Source: Lachnospiraceae bacterium
Lineage (GTDB): Bacteria > Bacillota > Clostridia > Lachnospirales > Lachnospiraceae
Length of the DNA: 64,000 nt
NCBI GenBank assembly: GCA_902363665.1
Contig: CABJAW010000009.1
Coordinates: 1-64,000, forward strand
Direction: 5' to 3'
The number at the start of each line of letters is the position of its first letter. The first letter of the stretch is position 1. A model generated the notes under the pieces. That model did not search any database, had not been told where the DNA came from, and was given only the letters and a program-made list of their open reading frames with translations. The position numbers were made by a program, and so were the translations under genes. Of the stretch, positions 53,372-61,119 are shown one piece after another.

Positions 53372-54532
53372 ATGACGAATATGAATACAGAAAAGAAAGA
53401 GCAATTTGCCAAAGCACATGAAAAAGAAGTGTATGAACTTTTAAAGCAGCTTGCGCGGATTCCGGCTCCGACCGGAAAAGAGGAAAAGAGAGCGGCGTTT
53501 TGCCTGGACTGGCTGCACAGGTATGTCACAGACACGGCGTATCAGGATTTGGCAGGAAATGTGATCTGTCCGATTGATGTGACCCGGAATAATCCACTTG
53601 TTGTATTTGCAGCGCATCTGGATGTGGTATTTCCAGACGAAGAGGAGCTTCCATTCCGGGAAGAAAATGGACGGATCTATGCGCCGGGGGTCGGAGATGA
53701 TACCGCAAATGTGTGTGCACTGCTTCTGGCAGCCTGCTATGCAGCCAGGACTCGGGGGGAAAAAACAAAAAAGATGCAGGCACCGGGGCTTCTGTTCGTG
53801 TTTGGAGTCGGTGAAGAAGGTCTTGGAAATCTGAAAGGTGCAAGGCAGATCTGCGGGGATTTTGGAGCACGGATCCTGGCATATTATGCACTGGATCTTA
53901 CGATGGAGACGTACACGGCAAAGGCGGTCGGCTCGCTTCGGTACCGGATTACCGTGACGGCAAAGGGAGGGCATTCTTTTTCAGATTTTGGAAACACAAG
54001 TGCAAATGCGGTTTTGGCAAAACTGATCTGCATGCTGTATGGTCAGCAGGTGCCTGGCGGCGGGCATACGACCTACAATGTCGGCGTGATCTCGGGCGGC
54101 ACCTCGGTCAATACGATCGCACAGAAGGCGGAGCTGCTTTATGAAATCCGTTCTGACTGCCGGGAGGATTTAAAAAAGATGGAGTACAGCTTTCGAAGAT
54201 GTCTGGAACGGCTGGAGGGGGAACTGCCGGATGACTGTCAGATTGCGGCAGAGCAGATCGGTGAGCGGCCATGTGAAGCGGAGGTGGATGCGCAGAAGCG
54301 TGGTGAGCTGTTTGCAATTGTAGAAAAAGCGGTTGTGGATGCCGGGACGGAAAAGCCGAGTCCGGTGCCCTGCTCGACAGACTGTAATATTCCGCTTTCC
54401 CTTGGGATACCTGCAGTCTGTGTTGGCACCTGTCGTGGTACGGGTGCACATACAAGAGAGGAGTATGTGGAAAAGGATTCGCTGAAAACGGGGCTTCGCA
54501 TTGCACTGAATTTGGTCGAACGATATTTATAA
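53372..54532 (+). CDS. M20-family metallopeptidase (peptidase T-like)
   Basis: A 386-residue zinc hydrolase. Metal-binding His-Asp in FAAHLDVVFP, the bridging Asp in YAPGVGDDTANVCALL, the catalytic Glu pair in GVGEEGLGNLKG, and the late metal His in GTGAHTREEYVEKDSL. The lid/dimerisation insert begins at SLRYRITVTAKGGHSFSDFG. Likely a cytosolic aminopeptidase or deacylase. Two ATGs (53372 and 53381) are possible after GGGAGG. Confidence 0.88.
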   Translation: MTNMNTEKKEQFAKAHEKEVYELLKQLARIPAPTGKEEKRAAFCLDWLHRYVTDTAYQDLAGNVICPIDVTRNNPLVVFAAHLDVVFPDEEELPFREENGRIYAPGVGDDTANVCALLLAACYAARTRGEKTKKMQAPGLLFVFGVGEEGLGNLKGARQICGDFGARILAYYALDLTMETYTAKAVGSLRYRITVTAKGGHSFSDFGNTSANAVLAKLICMLYGQQVPGGGHTTYNVGVISGGTSVNTIAQKAELLYEIRSDCREDLKKMEYSFRRCLERLEGELPDDCQIAAEQIGERPCEAEVDAQKRGELFAIVEKAVVDAGTEKPSPVPCSTDCNIPLSLGIPAVCVGTCRGTGAHTREEYVEKDSLKTGLRIALNLVERYL

Positions 54533-54561
54533 AATGACTGTCGAAAATTCCAGAAAAAGGA

Positions 54562-54590
54562 TTGACAAACGCACGCTTCGATGGTAAAGT
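54562..54590 (+). promoter_or_regulatory. Promoter of leuA
   Basis: TTGACA (54562-54567), 17-base spacer, TAAAGT (54585-54590), directly before the T-box leader. Confidence 0.7.
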
Positions 54591-54599
54591 GTTACAAGA

Positions 54600-54948
54600 A
54601 AGCGAAAAGAAAAATGCAATGACGGGGAATAGTAAGCTTGTATTACTTTTTTCAGAGAGATGTCGGCAGGTGTGAGACATCAGAAGTAGGAAGAAGAACT
54701 CGCCCCTGAGCGGCTGCCCAAAATCTTGTAAAGCATTTTCCCAAAGCAGGAGAATGAGAAAAGAAGAATCAGAAAGATAGCAGGAGAGTAGATGCAGACG
54801 GATTACCCGACCGTTACCCGGGCAGGATATAAGACAGCAGGCTGTTCGTATCCGTAGAGTGTATGAGCGATCATAAAAAAGAGTGGTACCGCGAAAGATT
54901 TGTAATCTTCCGTCTCTTGGGATATTATCCCGGGAGGCGGTTTTTTTT
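54600..54948 (+). promoter_or_regulatory. T-box riboswitch controlling leuA (leucine specifier)
   Basis: Stem I runs from about 54620 to 54720 with AGAGAGATGTCGGCAGGTGTGAG-type distal elements. A CTC leucine codon at 54699-54701, within GAACTCG, suits the specifier position. The conserved T-box GAGTGGTACCGCG at 54881-54893 binds the uncharged tRNA 3' end. A terminator stem CGTCTCTTGGGA...TCCCGGGAGGCGG (54911-54940) with eight T's follows. Uncharged tRNA-Leu would favour the antiterminator and turn leuA on. Confidence 0.93.
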
Positions 54949-55067
54949 ATCTTTCTTTTGCTTCCGGTGAAACAAATGCTGCAGGGCAGCAGTTCAGATG
55001 TACATGTGGATAGAAAATACAGCAATCCGCATGATCAGAAAGAATCAGAAAAGGAGAAGGAAAAATT

Positions 55068-56732
55068 ATGATGAATCCAAAGAAATATGTGAGACAGTAT
55101 TTTATGCCACCGGTTTCCTGCATGAAATGGGCAGAAAAAGAGTATGTAGATCATGCACCGATCTGGTGCAGCGTGGATCTGCGCGATGGCAACCAGGCAC
55201 TGGTTGTTCCGATGTCACTGGAGCAGAAAGTAAAATTTTTCAAACTGCTGGTGGAGATCGGATTTAAGGAGATCGAGGTAGGCTTCCCGGCAGCTTCTGA
55301 CACGGAGTATCAGTTTCTTCGCACGCTGATCGAGCAGGATCTGATTCCGGATGACGTTACGATTCAGGTGCTGACACAGGCCAGAGAGCATATCATCCGT
55401 AAGACATTTGAAGCACTGAAAGGTGCAAAGCATGCGATCGTGCATGTATACAATTCCACCTCTCTGGCACAGAGAGAGCAGGTATTCCGCAAGTCGAAAG
55501 AAGAGATCAAGCAGATCGCAGTAGAGGGTGCAGCGCTTCTGAAGAAACTTGCAGATGAAGAGCATGCTTCCTACCAGTTTGAGTACAGCCCGGAGAGCTT
55601 TACCGGTACCGAGATCGATTATGCCGCAGAAGTCTGCAACGCAGTGCTGGACGTATGGCAGCCGACACCGGACCGCAAGGCGATCATCAACCTGCCGAGC
55701 ACGGTGCAGATGTCCATGCCGCACGTTTATGCAAGCCAGATCGAGTATATGAGCGAGCATCTGAAATACCGTGAGAACGTGGTTCTTTCCCTTCATCCTC
55801 ACAATGACAGAGGCTGCGGAATCTCTGATGCAGAGATGGGTATCCTTGCAGGTGCGGACCGGATCGAGGGCACCTTATTCGGAAACGGTGAGCGGACCGG
55901 AAATGTGGACATCGTAACGCTTGCGTTAAATATGTATGCGCAGGGCGTAGATCCGGAACTTGACTTTACGGATATGCCGCATATCACAGAGTGCTATGAG
56001 ACATACACAGGCATGAAGGTAGATGAGAGAAGCCCGTACGGCGGAGGCCTTGTATTTGCAGCATTCTCCGGTTCTCACCAGGATGCGATCGCAAAGGGTA
56101 TGAAATACCGCGAGGAGAACAACTGTGAGACATGGACGGTACCGTATCTGCCGATCGACCCAACCGACATCGGACGTTCCTACGATGCAGATGTCATCCG
56201 TATCAACAGCCAGTCCGGAAAAGGCGGCGTAGGCTATATTCTGGAGCAGCATTACGGACTGAAGCTGCCGAAGAAGATGCGCGAGGCAATGGGCTACGCG
56301 ACAAAGAGCGTTTCCGACGTGCAGCATAAAGAGCTGCAGCCGGATGAGATCTTCCAGATCTTCAAAGATAAATTTGAGAATATCACCGAGCCGTACAAGA
56401 TCGAGGAAGTACACTTCAAACAGCACAATGGAATTATCGCAGAGGTTACAGCGACCTATGATGGTAAGACGAGTGTGATCGTTGCATCCGGAAACGGACG
56501 TCTGAATGCGGTAAGCAATGCAATGAAGAAACATTTCCGCCTGGAGTATGACCTTGTTACCTATGAGGAGCATGCGCTGGAGCAGAGTTCTTCCTCCCGT
56601 GCGATCGCATACGTTGGTATTCGCGATAAGTCCGGCAATCTGCATTGGGGTGCAGGCATTGATGCCGACATCATCCGGGCTTCAATTGATGCACTGCTGA
56701 CAGCGATCAACCATATGGCGGACGCAAAATAA
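55068..56732 (+). CDS. leuA: 2-isopropylmalate synthase
   Basis: First committed enzyme of leucine synthesis. 554 residues: DRE-TIM catalytic domain with WCSVDLRDGNQAL near 35-45, metal ligands in LSLHPHNDRGCG, then the LeuA dimerisation/regulatory domain (about 430-550). Length and sequence fit the LeuA2 (yeast-like) group, which begins with KYVRQYFMPP-type sequence. Alternative ATG at 55071. AAGGAGAAGG precedes. No other leu gene follows; bioB is next. Confidence 0.95.
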   Translation: MMNPKKYVRQYFMPPVSCMKWAEKEYVDHAPIWCSVDLRDGNQALVVPMSLEQKVKFFKLLVEIGFKEIEVGFPAASDTEYQFLRTLIEQDLIPDDVTIQVLTQAREHIIRKTFEALKGAKHAIVHVYNSTSLAQREQVFRKSKEEIKQIAVEGAALLKKLADEEHASYQFEYSPESFTGTEIDYAAEVCNAVLDVWQPTPDRKAIINLPSTVQMSMPHVYASQIEYMSEHLKYRENVVLSLHPHNDRGCGISDAEMGILAGADRIEGTLFGNGERTGNVDIVTLALNMYAQGVDPELDFTDMPHITECYETYTGMKVDERSPYGGGLVFAAFSGSHQDAIAKGMKYREENNCETWTVPYLPIDPTDIGRSYDADVIRINSQSGKGGVGYILEQHYGLKLPKKMREAMGYATKSVSDVQHKELQPDEIFQIFKDKFENITEPYKIEEVHFKQHNGIIAEVTATYDGKTSVIVASGNGRLNAVSNAMKKHFRLEYDLVTYEEHALEQSSSSRAIAYVGIRDKSGNLHWGAGIDADIIRASIDALLTAINHMADAK

Positions 56733-56812
56733 AAATGGAGCAGAGATGTGGCGGAAAAACCACAGTTTGTTGTGAAACAGGATTATAAATAGCCGCTTTA
56801 AGAAATAGCGGG

Positions 56813-56874
56813 AAAGCCGCAATGTTAACCAAAATAAAAAACAGGTTGACATTGCGGCTTTTTCCTTTTATACT
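56813..56874 (+). promoter_or_regulatory. Overlapping leuA terminator, BirA-like operator and bioB promoter
   Basis: An 18-base inverted repeat (56813-56830 with 56844-56861, one G-T mismatch) followed by T's can end leuA transcription. Its core, TGTTAACC-N13-GGTTGACA (56823-56851), resembles BirA operators of biotin genes, although the spacer is slightly short. The right arm contains a -35 TTGACA (56846-56851), spaced 17 bases from TATACT (56869-56874). Biotin-loaded BirA would therefore cover the -35. Confidence 0.72.
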
Positions 56875-56919
56875 CTATTTTATGGCTGTCCGGAAGGAAA
56901 ATGCAGACGAAGTATGTTT

Positions 56920-57016
56920 TGACTTGAGTCAAGCAGCGAAGCGGATTGCGAATATCCGCTTTGACCCGAGGCAGCAGCGAAGCAGATTGCGAACATCCGC
57001 TTTGATCCCGACTCAA
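56920..57016. repeat. Two tandem dispersed-repeat copies in the bioB leader
   Basis: Copy 1 has the consensus stem AAGCGGAT, 7-base loop, ATCCGCTT (56939-56961). Copy 2 (about 56980-57004) has AGCAGATTGCGAACATCCGCT. Outer arms TTTGACTTGAGTC and GACTCAAAG-like sequence enclose both. The unit ends a few bases before the bioB ribosome binding site (57021-57030) and so is part of its mRNA if the promoter call is right. Confidence 0.85.
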
Positions 57017-57039
57017 AGTAAGAAAGAAGGTATTTATAT

Positions 57040-58041
57040 ATGGAAATAAAAGAAATTCTGACATTATTGGAAAACTGGGATGAGACACATGTGCTGACGA
57101 AGGAGGAGGCGCTGGCAATCCTGGAGCTGCCGGAAGAGGCAGAAGAAACGCTGATCGCTGCGGCTGGTAAACTCCGCACAAAATACAAGGGAAAAAAGGT
57201 GAGCGTTCAGCTTCTGACAAACGTAAGAAGCGGAAACTGCTCGCAGAACTGTGCTTACTGCGCACAGTCGTGTGAATCGCATGCGGCAATCGAAAAATAC
57301 CGCAGGGTTTCTGATGAAAAGCTTTACGGAGACAATGATCTGGTCGATGACAAGCATCTTGCAAGACACTGTATCGGCCTGAGCGGAATCCGGTTTACGG
57401 ATGCGGAGATCGAGGATCTGGCCTGTCGGATCCGGAAAATGAAGAAAAACGGAACACAGATCTGCTGTTCGATCGGATTTCTGACTGAAAAGCAGGCACT
57501 TATGCTCAAAGAAGCGGGGCTGAACCGGATCAACCATAATCTGAACAGCAGCCGTTCGTTTTATCCGAATATCTGTACGACGCATACGTATGACCAGAGA
57601 ATTGAGAATATCCGAATGCTGCGCCGCGTCGGATTTGAAATGTGCTGTGGCGGAATCATTGGAATGGGAGAGAGCCATGGAGATGTTGTGGATATGCTGA
57701 TGGACATCCGTGAGATCCGGCCGGAATCTGTGCCGATCAACTTCCTGCTTCCGATTGAGGGAACACGCCTCGCAGACCGTGATATCTCCGGGCTGACACC
57801 GCAGTACTGCATGAAGGTACTTTGCCTTGCAAGGCTGATGGTTCCGCAGTCAGATATCCGCTGCGCAGCCGGACGTGAGGTTTATTTCAAGGGAATTGAG
57901 CCGACTTTGTTCCGTGTCGTGGATTCCATCTTTGCATCCGGATATCTGACGGCAGGCGGACAGGGAATCGACGATACGATGAAGATGATCGCAGATGCCG
58001 GTTATTGCGGAGAAATCGAGAGTACCGACGAGGAAGAGTAA
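57040..58041 (+). CDS. bioB: Biotin synthase
   Basis: Radical SAM enzyme that inserts sulfur into dethiobiotin. 333 residues; SAM cluster motif CSQNCAYC with C67, C71 and C74; auxiliary cluster ligands fit CIGLSG/CCSIG/CCGG and the Arg in the NFLLPIEGTRL region. No bioA, bioD or bioF lies nearby. Regulation by BirA is inferred from the upstream operator. AGAAAGAAGG precedes the ATG. Confidence 0.96.
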   Translation: MEIKEILTLLENWDETHVLTKEEALAILELPEEAEETLIAAAGKLRTKYKGKKVSVQLLTNVRSGNCSQNCAYCAQSCESHAAIEKYRRVSDEKLYGDNDLVDDKHLARHCIGLSGIRFTDAEIEDLACRIRKMKKNGTQICCSIGFLTEKQALMLKEAGLNRINHNLNSSRSFYPNICTTHTYDQRIENIRMLRRVGFEMCCGGIIGMGESHGDVVDMLMDIREIRPESVPINFLLPIEGTRLADRDISGLTPQYCMKVLCLARLMVPQSDIRCAAGREVYFKGIEPTLFRVVDSIFASGYLTAGGQGIDDTMKMIADAGYCGEIESTDEEE

Positions 58042-58115
58042 AGAGAAAGCGAGGCGGGCCGAAATGGTTCGCCTGTTTTATGCGAAAGCATTTTTCAAAC
58101 ATGTTTTAAAAAAGA

Positions 58116-58151
58116 AAAAGCTCTGGAACAGTTTTGCTCCAAAGCTTTTTT
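58116..58151. terminator. Bidirectional terminator between bioB and tRNA-Leu
   Basis: Stem AAAAAGCTCTGGA/TCCAAAGCTTTTT flanked by A and T runs on both sides. Confidence 0.8.
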
Positions 58152-58153
58152 GA

Positions 58154-58235
58154 TGCCGCTGGCCGGACTCGAACCGGCACGGTGTTACCCGCTTGATTTT
58201 GAGTCAAGTGCGTCTGCCAATTCCGCCACAGCGGC
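58154..58235 (-). tRNA. tRNA-Leu (CAA)
   Basis: Minus strand: acceptor GCCGCTG pairs with CAGCGGC; discriminator A at 58154. Anticodon stem CTTGA/TCAAG, loop CTCAAAA with CAA. A variable arm of class II size follows; T arm GGTTCGAGTCC. CCA is not encoded. Confidence 0.95.
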
Positions 58236-58372
58236 ACAAAATTGACACTGAAGTATCTTAACATATTTTTTCTATGGATGCAAGAAAAAAATAGAGATAA
58301 GTGGGAGAAACTTACTCATGATAGTAAGGGTGAAATTGATTACAGATATCCGGTATGCATCATCCAGTCTTA

Positions 58373-58390
58373 TTGTTAAAATATTATCAA
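58373..58390. promoter_or_regulatory. Rex-type operator, distal
   Basis: TTGTTAA-AATA-TTATCAA matches the Rex consensus TTGTTAA-N4-TTAACAA in all but one position. Confidence 0.65.
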
Positions 58391-58612
58391 TGTTAGGTGA
58401 GAAAAGCGTTTCCGTGTGCACAAGAGCAAGAGGGGATTATTTGAAGCAGGAGTGCTGCAGCTACTGGGGTCAATCGCTTGCATTTAAGAATTTTTGCAAA
58501 TAAATCCTTTTTAGGGCAACAATATTTGGCAAATTGAATAAGAGCGCTTGTCAGTGGGGAAAATATGTACAGAAAACAGTGAAAGACCAGTGAAAAATAA
58601 GCGAACTGCCAA

Positions 58613-58649
58613 TTGCGGAATGAAAGGAGAATTGTTAAAATATTAACGA
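58613..58649 (+). promoter_or_regulatory. Promoter with overlapping Rex-type operator
   Basis: TTGCGG (58613-58618), 17-base spacer, TAAAAT (58636-58641). TTGTTAA-AATA-TTAACGA (58632-58649) covers the -10 and matches the Rex consensus in all but one position. NADH excess should release Rex and open the promoter. Confidence 0.7.
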
Positions 58650-58764
58650 ATCAAAGAGAGGACGGAAAAGAAAAATCCTGAATCCAGGAACAATAAAACA
58701 CAGCAGCAGAGCCAGAGTACATTAGAAAATGCGATCAGACTCACTCTGGAGAAGGGAGCTTCAC

Positions 58765-59751
58765 ATGCGTATTACATTTTTTGCAGCTAAAAGCTATGAT
58801 AAAGATTCTTTTAATAAAATCAAAGATCAGTATCCTGAACTGGAGCTGGAATACTGGGAGACTGAACTTTCTCCGAAGACAGCATCTTATGTGCAGGACA
58901 GTGAAGCAATCTGCGCGTTTGTAAGTTCTGACGTGAGCGAGAAGACGATCAGGGTGCTGGGCGAGCGTGGAGTAAAACTGATTCTGATGCGCTGCGCCGG
59001 GTTCAACAATGTTGATCTGGAAGCGGCAACAAAATATGGCATCACAGTAATGCGTGTGCCGGGCTATTCTCCGGAGGCAGTTGCAGAGCACGCGATGGCA
59101 CTTGCAATGGCAGTCAATCGTCATCTTCACAAGTCTTACATGCGTGTGCGTGAAAATAATTTCAGCCTCGTCGGACTGACCGGCGTTAACTTTTACGGAA
59201 AAACGGCAGGTATCGTCGGCACCGGAAAGATCGGCGCAGCGATGGCAAGGATCTGCCATGGATTTGGCATGAAGGTAATTGGATATGATATGTATCACAA
59301 TCCAGATCTGGATTTTGTGGAATACGTAGAATTAGATGAGCTGCTTGCAAAGAGCGACCTGATCTCCCTGCACTGCCCGCTGATGGAAAATACTCATCAT
59401 ATGATCAACATCGATACGATCAACAAAATGAAGGACGGTGTGATCCTGGTAAATACTTCAAGAGGCGGACTTGTAAAGACGGATGATCTGATCACGGGGA
59501 TCCGTGAACGTAAATTCTTCGGTGTAGGACTTGATGTATACGAGGAGGAGACACAGAACGTATATGAGAACCGGGAAGATGATATCCTGATGCATTCAAC
59601 AACCGCACGCCTTCTGTCCTTCCCGAATGTTATTGTGACTTCCCATCAGGCATTCCTGACACAGGAAGCACTCGGCGCGATCAGCCAGACGACGATGGAC
59701 AATGCGATGGCTTATCTCAAGGGCGAAAAATCTGGAACAGAACTGAACTGA
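58765..59751 (+). CDS. ldhA: D-lactate dehydrogenase-type 2-hydroxyacid dehydrogenase
   Basis: Reduces pyruvate (or another 2-oxoacid) with NADH. 328 residues; dinucleotide loop GIVGTGKIGAAMA near 150-160, substrate loop RCAGFNNVDL, catalytic Arg in VNTSRGGLV, Glu in GLDVYEEE and His in VTSHQAFLT. Sequence style (NADH-dependent, LdhA-like, with AVAEHAMALAMA) supports D-LDH. The ATG at 58765 follows GAAGGGA. Two Rex-type operators upstream fit a fermentation gene. Confidence 0.9.
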   Translation: MRITFFAAKSYDKDSFNKIKDQYPELELEYWETELSPKTASYVQDSEAICAFVSSDVSEKTIRVLGERGVKLILMRCAGFNNVDLEAATKYGITVMRVPGYSPEAVAEHAMALAMAVNRHLHKSYMRVRENNFSLVGLTGVNFYGKTAGIVGTGKIGAAMARICHGFGMKVIGYDMYHNPDLDFVEYVELDELLAKSDLISLHCPLMENTHHMINIDTINKMKDGVILVNTSRGGLVKTDDLITGIRERKFFGVGLDVYEEETQNVYENREDDILMHSTTARLLSFPNVIVTSHQAFLTQEALGAISQTTMDNAMAYLKGEKSGTELN

Positions 59752-59857
59752 CGGAGAATATGCAGCAGGTGTTTGAAGCAGGTATAGCTAACATGGCAGA
59801 TGCTGAGAAGGCAGATCAGATATTCGGTTAAAACAACAGCAAAAAAAGATATAAAGC

Positions 59858-59908
59858 AGGCAGGAATTCCACATAAAAATGAAAGATGGAACTCCTGCCT
59901 GAAATTTT
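59858..59908 (+). terminator. Terminator after the D-LDH gene
   Basis: Long stem CAGGCAGGAATTCCA (59858-59872)/TGGAACTCCTGCCTG (59887-59901) then AAATTTTT. It may also serve the convergent DUF6062 gene. Confidence 0.8.
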
Positions 59909-59944
59909 TATGAAACAAACGCAGATAAGAAAGTTAGCCGACAC

Positions 59945-60703
59945 TTATTTCTGCTTGAAAGGCGGATCTGCCGGGTATCCTCCGCGCAGCTTCTGCATGC
60001 CGCGCTGCAGTGCATCTTTGGAAGTCTTCCAGTCAGCGTCTTTGTTGCGGTAATCGAATTTGTCGATCAGCCAGGAGACATCCTCCTCAAGCCGCTGCAG
60101 GTTGCGTTCCATGAGGGCAAAAATTTCCGGATAAAATTCTGCTTTCTGTTTGTCGTTTAGATAGCGGTCGGCATTTTCGCAGAGCAGGCCGAAGTGATGG
60201 AGACAGAACCCCTTTCCATTTTTGATCTTTTCGTGAAACTGGCTGTCTTTTGTATACATATAGAAGAAAGTTTCCATATAGCGGTCAAAATTCTGCTGCA
60301 GTCCGTTGCAGACGTAGCAGGAGCAGTCCTTTTGCAGCGCCCAGGCAGCGACAGAATTCGATTCGGATGGCTGTTTTTTGATGCGGCTGATCAGGGAAGA
60401 CTTTCCCGGTGTAAAATGAGCAGTCTGCTGGGAAAATTCTTTCAGAAGCTTCTGGTAATGCGTTTTCAGGATCAGGGAATTGCCGAGCGTATTGCCGAAA
60501 TCAAACATTTTTTTCATGTGAGTCCGGCAGAAACCAATGTTGTCGGTCTGCTCGCGGATGTCACTCTCCATATAGGAAGAAGAGCTGCCGAGCACAAAAT
60601 TAATCATGTCCTGTTCCAGTTTCCGTTCGATAAAGCAGAACGGACATTCATCATTTTCGTTGACCGCATCGTTGAGCGGTATCGTGTAAAGTTTTTCTTT
60701 CAT
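59945..60703 (-). CDS. DUF6062 family protein
   Basis: A 252-residue soluble protein of a family without assigned function, common in Lachnospiraceae. Two similar metal-site patterns are visible: CPFC with FCRTHMKK in the first half (about residues 20-65) and CYVC with FCLHHFG in the second (about 127-170). This suggests an internal duplication, with each half binding zinc through three Cys and one His. No membrane segment or signal peptide. Confidence 0.78.
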   Translation of the reverse strand: MKEKLYTIPLNDAVNENDECPFCFIERKLEQDMINFVLGSSSSYMESDIREQTDNIGFCRTHMKKMFDFGNTLGNSLILKTHYQKLLKEFSQQTAHFTPGKSSLISRIKKQPSESNSVAAWALQKDCSCYVCNGLQQNFDRYMETFFYMYTKDSQFHEKIKNGKGFCLHHFGLLCENADRYLNDKQKAEFYPEIFALMERNLQRLEEDVSWLIDKFDYRNKDADWKTSKDALQRGMQKLRGGYPADPPFKQK

Positions 60704-60769
60704 TGTAGTAGCTCCATTTCGTATGTAAATTTTATGTTGTGTATACGCTTATGTGAACATGTTTTTCTT

Positions 60770-60927
60770 TTTATTTTGTAACTGTTCAGAGCCAAGCAAA
60801 ATTTCATAAAACAGGCGTAAAATGCTTGCATTTTTAAGCCTGTTTTTGAAATTTTATTTGGCGGATACGCCACACCGACGAAATGCGTAGCATTTTGGAG
60901 GTTGGTTCTGAACAGTTACTTTATTTT
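60770..60927. mobile_element. MITE of IS66-like type with target-site duplication
   Basis: The element at 60778-60919 (142 bases) has 16-base terminal inverted repeats, GTAACTGTTCAGAGCC at the left and its inverse with one mismatch at the right. It is flanked by an 8-base direct repeat TTTATTTT at 60770-60777 and 60920-60927. Internal sequence has no reading frame of note but can fold (GGCGTAAAATGCTTGC...AAGCC, ATGCGTAGCAT). An 8-base duplication and GTAA ends fit the IS66 family. Confidence 0.82.
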
Positions 60928-61119
60928 ATCAGATTTCAGAAAAAAGAGAAAGCGCTATTTGCAAATATACCTTGCCACAAAGCGGATTAAGAAGTATCAT
61001 AGGAAATATCATAAAAATTTCATGAGGAAATTGCATAAGCGCCCACGTTAGATGGGATGATCTGCGTTTCCTGATGAAAGAAATTTACCAGAATTACCGG
61101 AAGAAGGAGGACCGACGCC

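Larger units (their letters stand above)
58236..58764. other. Upstream region of the D-lactate dehydrogenase gene
   Basis: Apart from the two Rex-type sites and promoter listed separately, the region is AT-rich and has no convincing gene. A 61-codon frame at 58318-58503 lacks a good ribosome binding site and overlaps the first Rex-type site. Confidence 0.5.

Noticed and set aside
54108..55025. 305-codon minus-strand frame across the M20 peptidase end and the leuA leader
   Set aside because: It crosses a T-box riboswitch and a conserved gene in antisense; no family resemblance.
58318..58503. 61-codon frame before the D-LDH gene
   Set aside because: No ribosome binding site, covers a Rex-type operator and has no recognisable motif; a real small protein cannot be excluded but is not supported.
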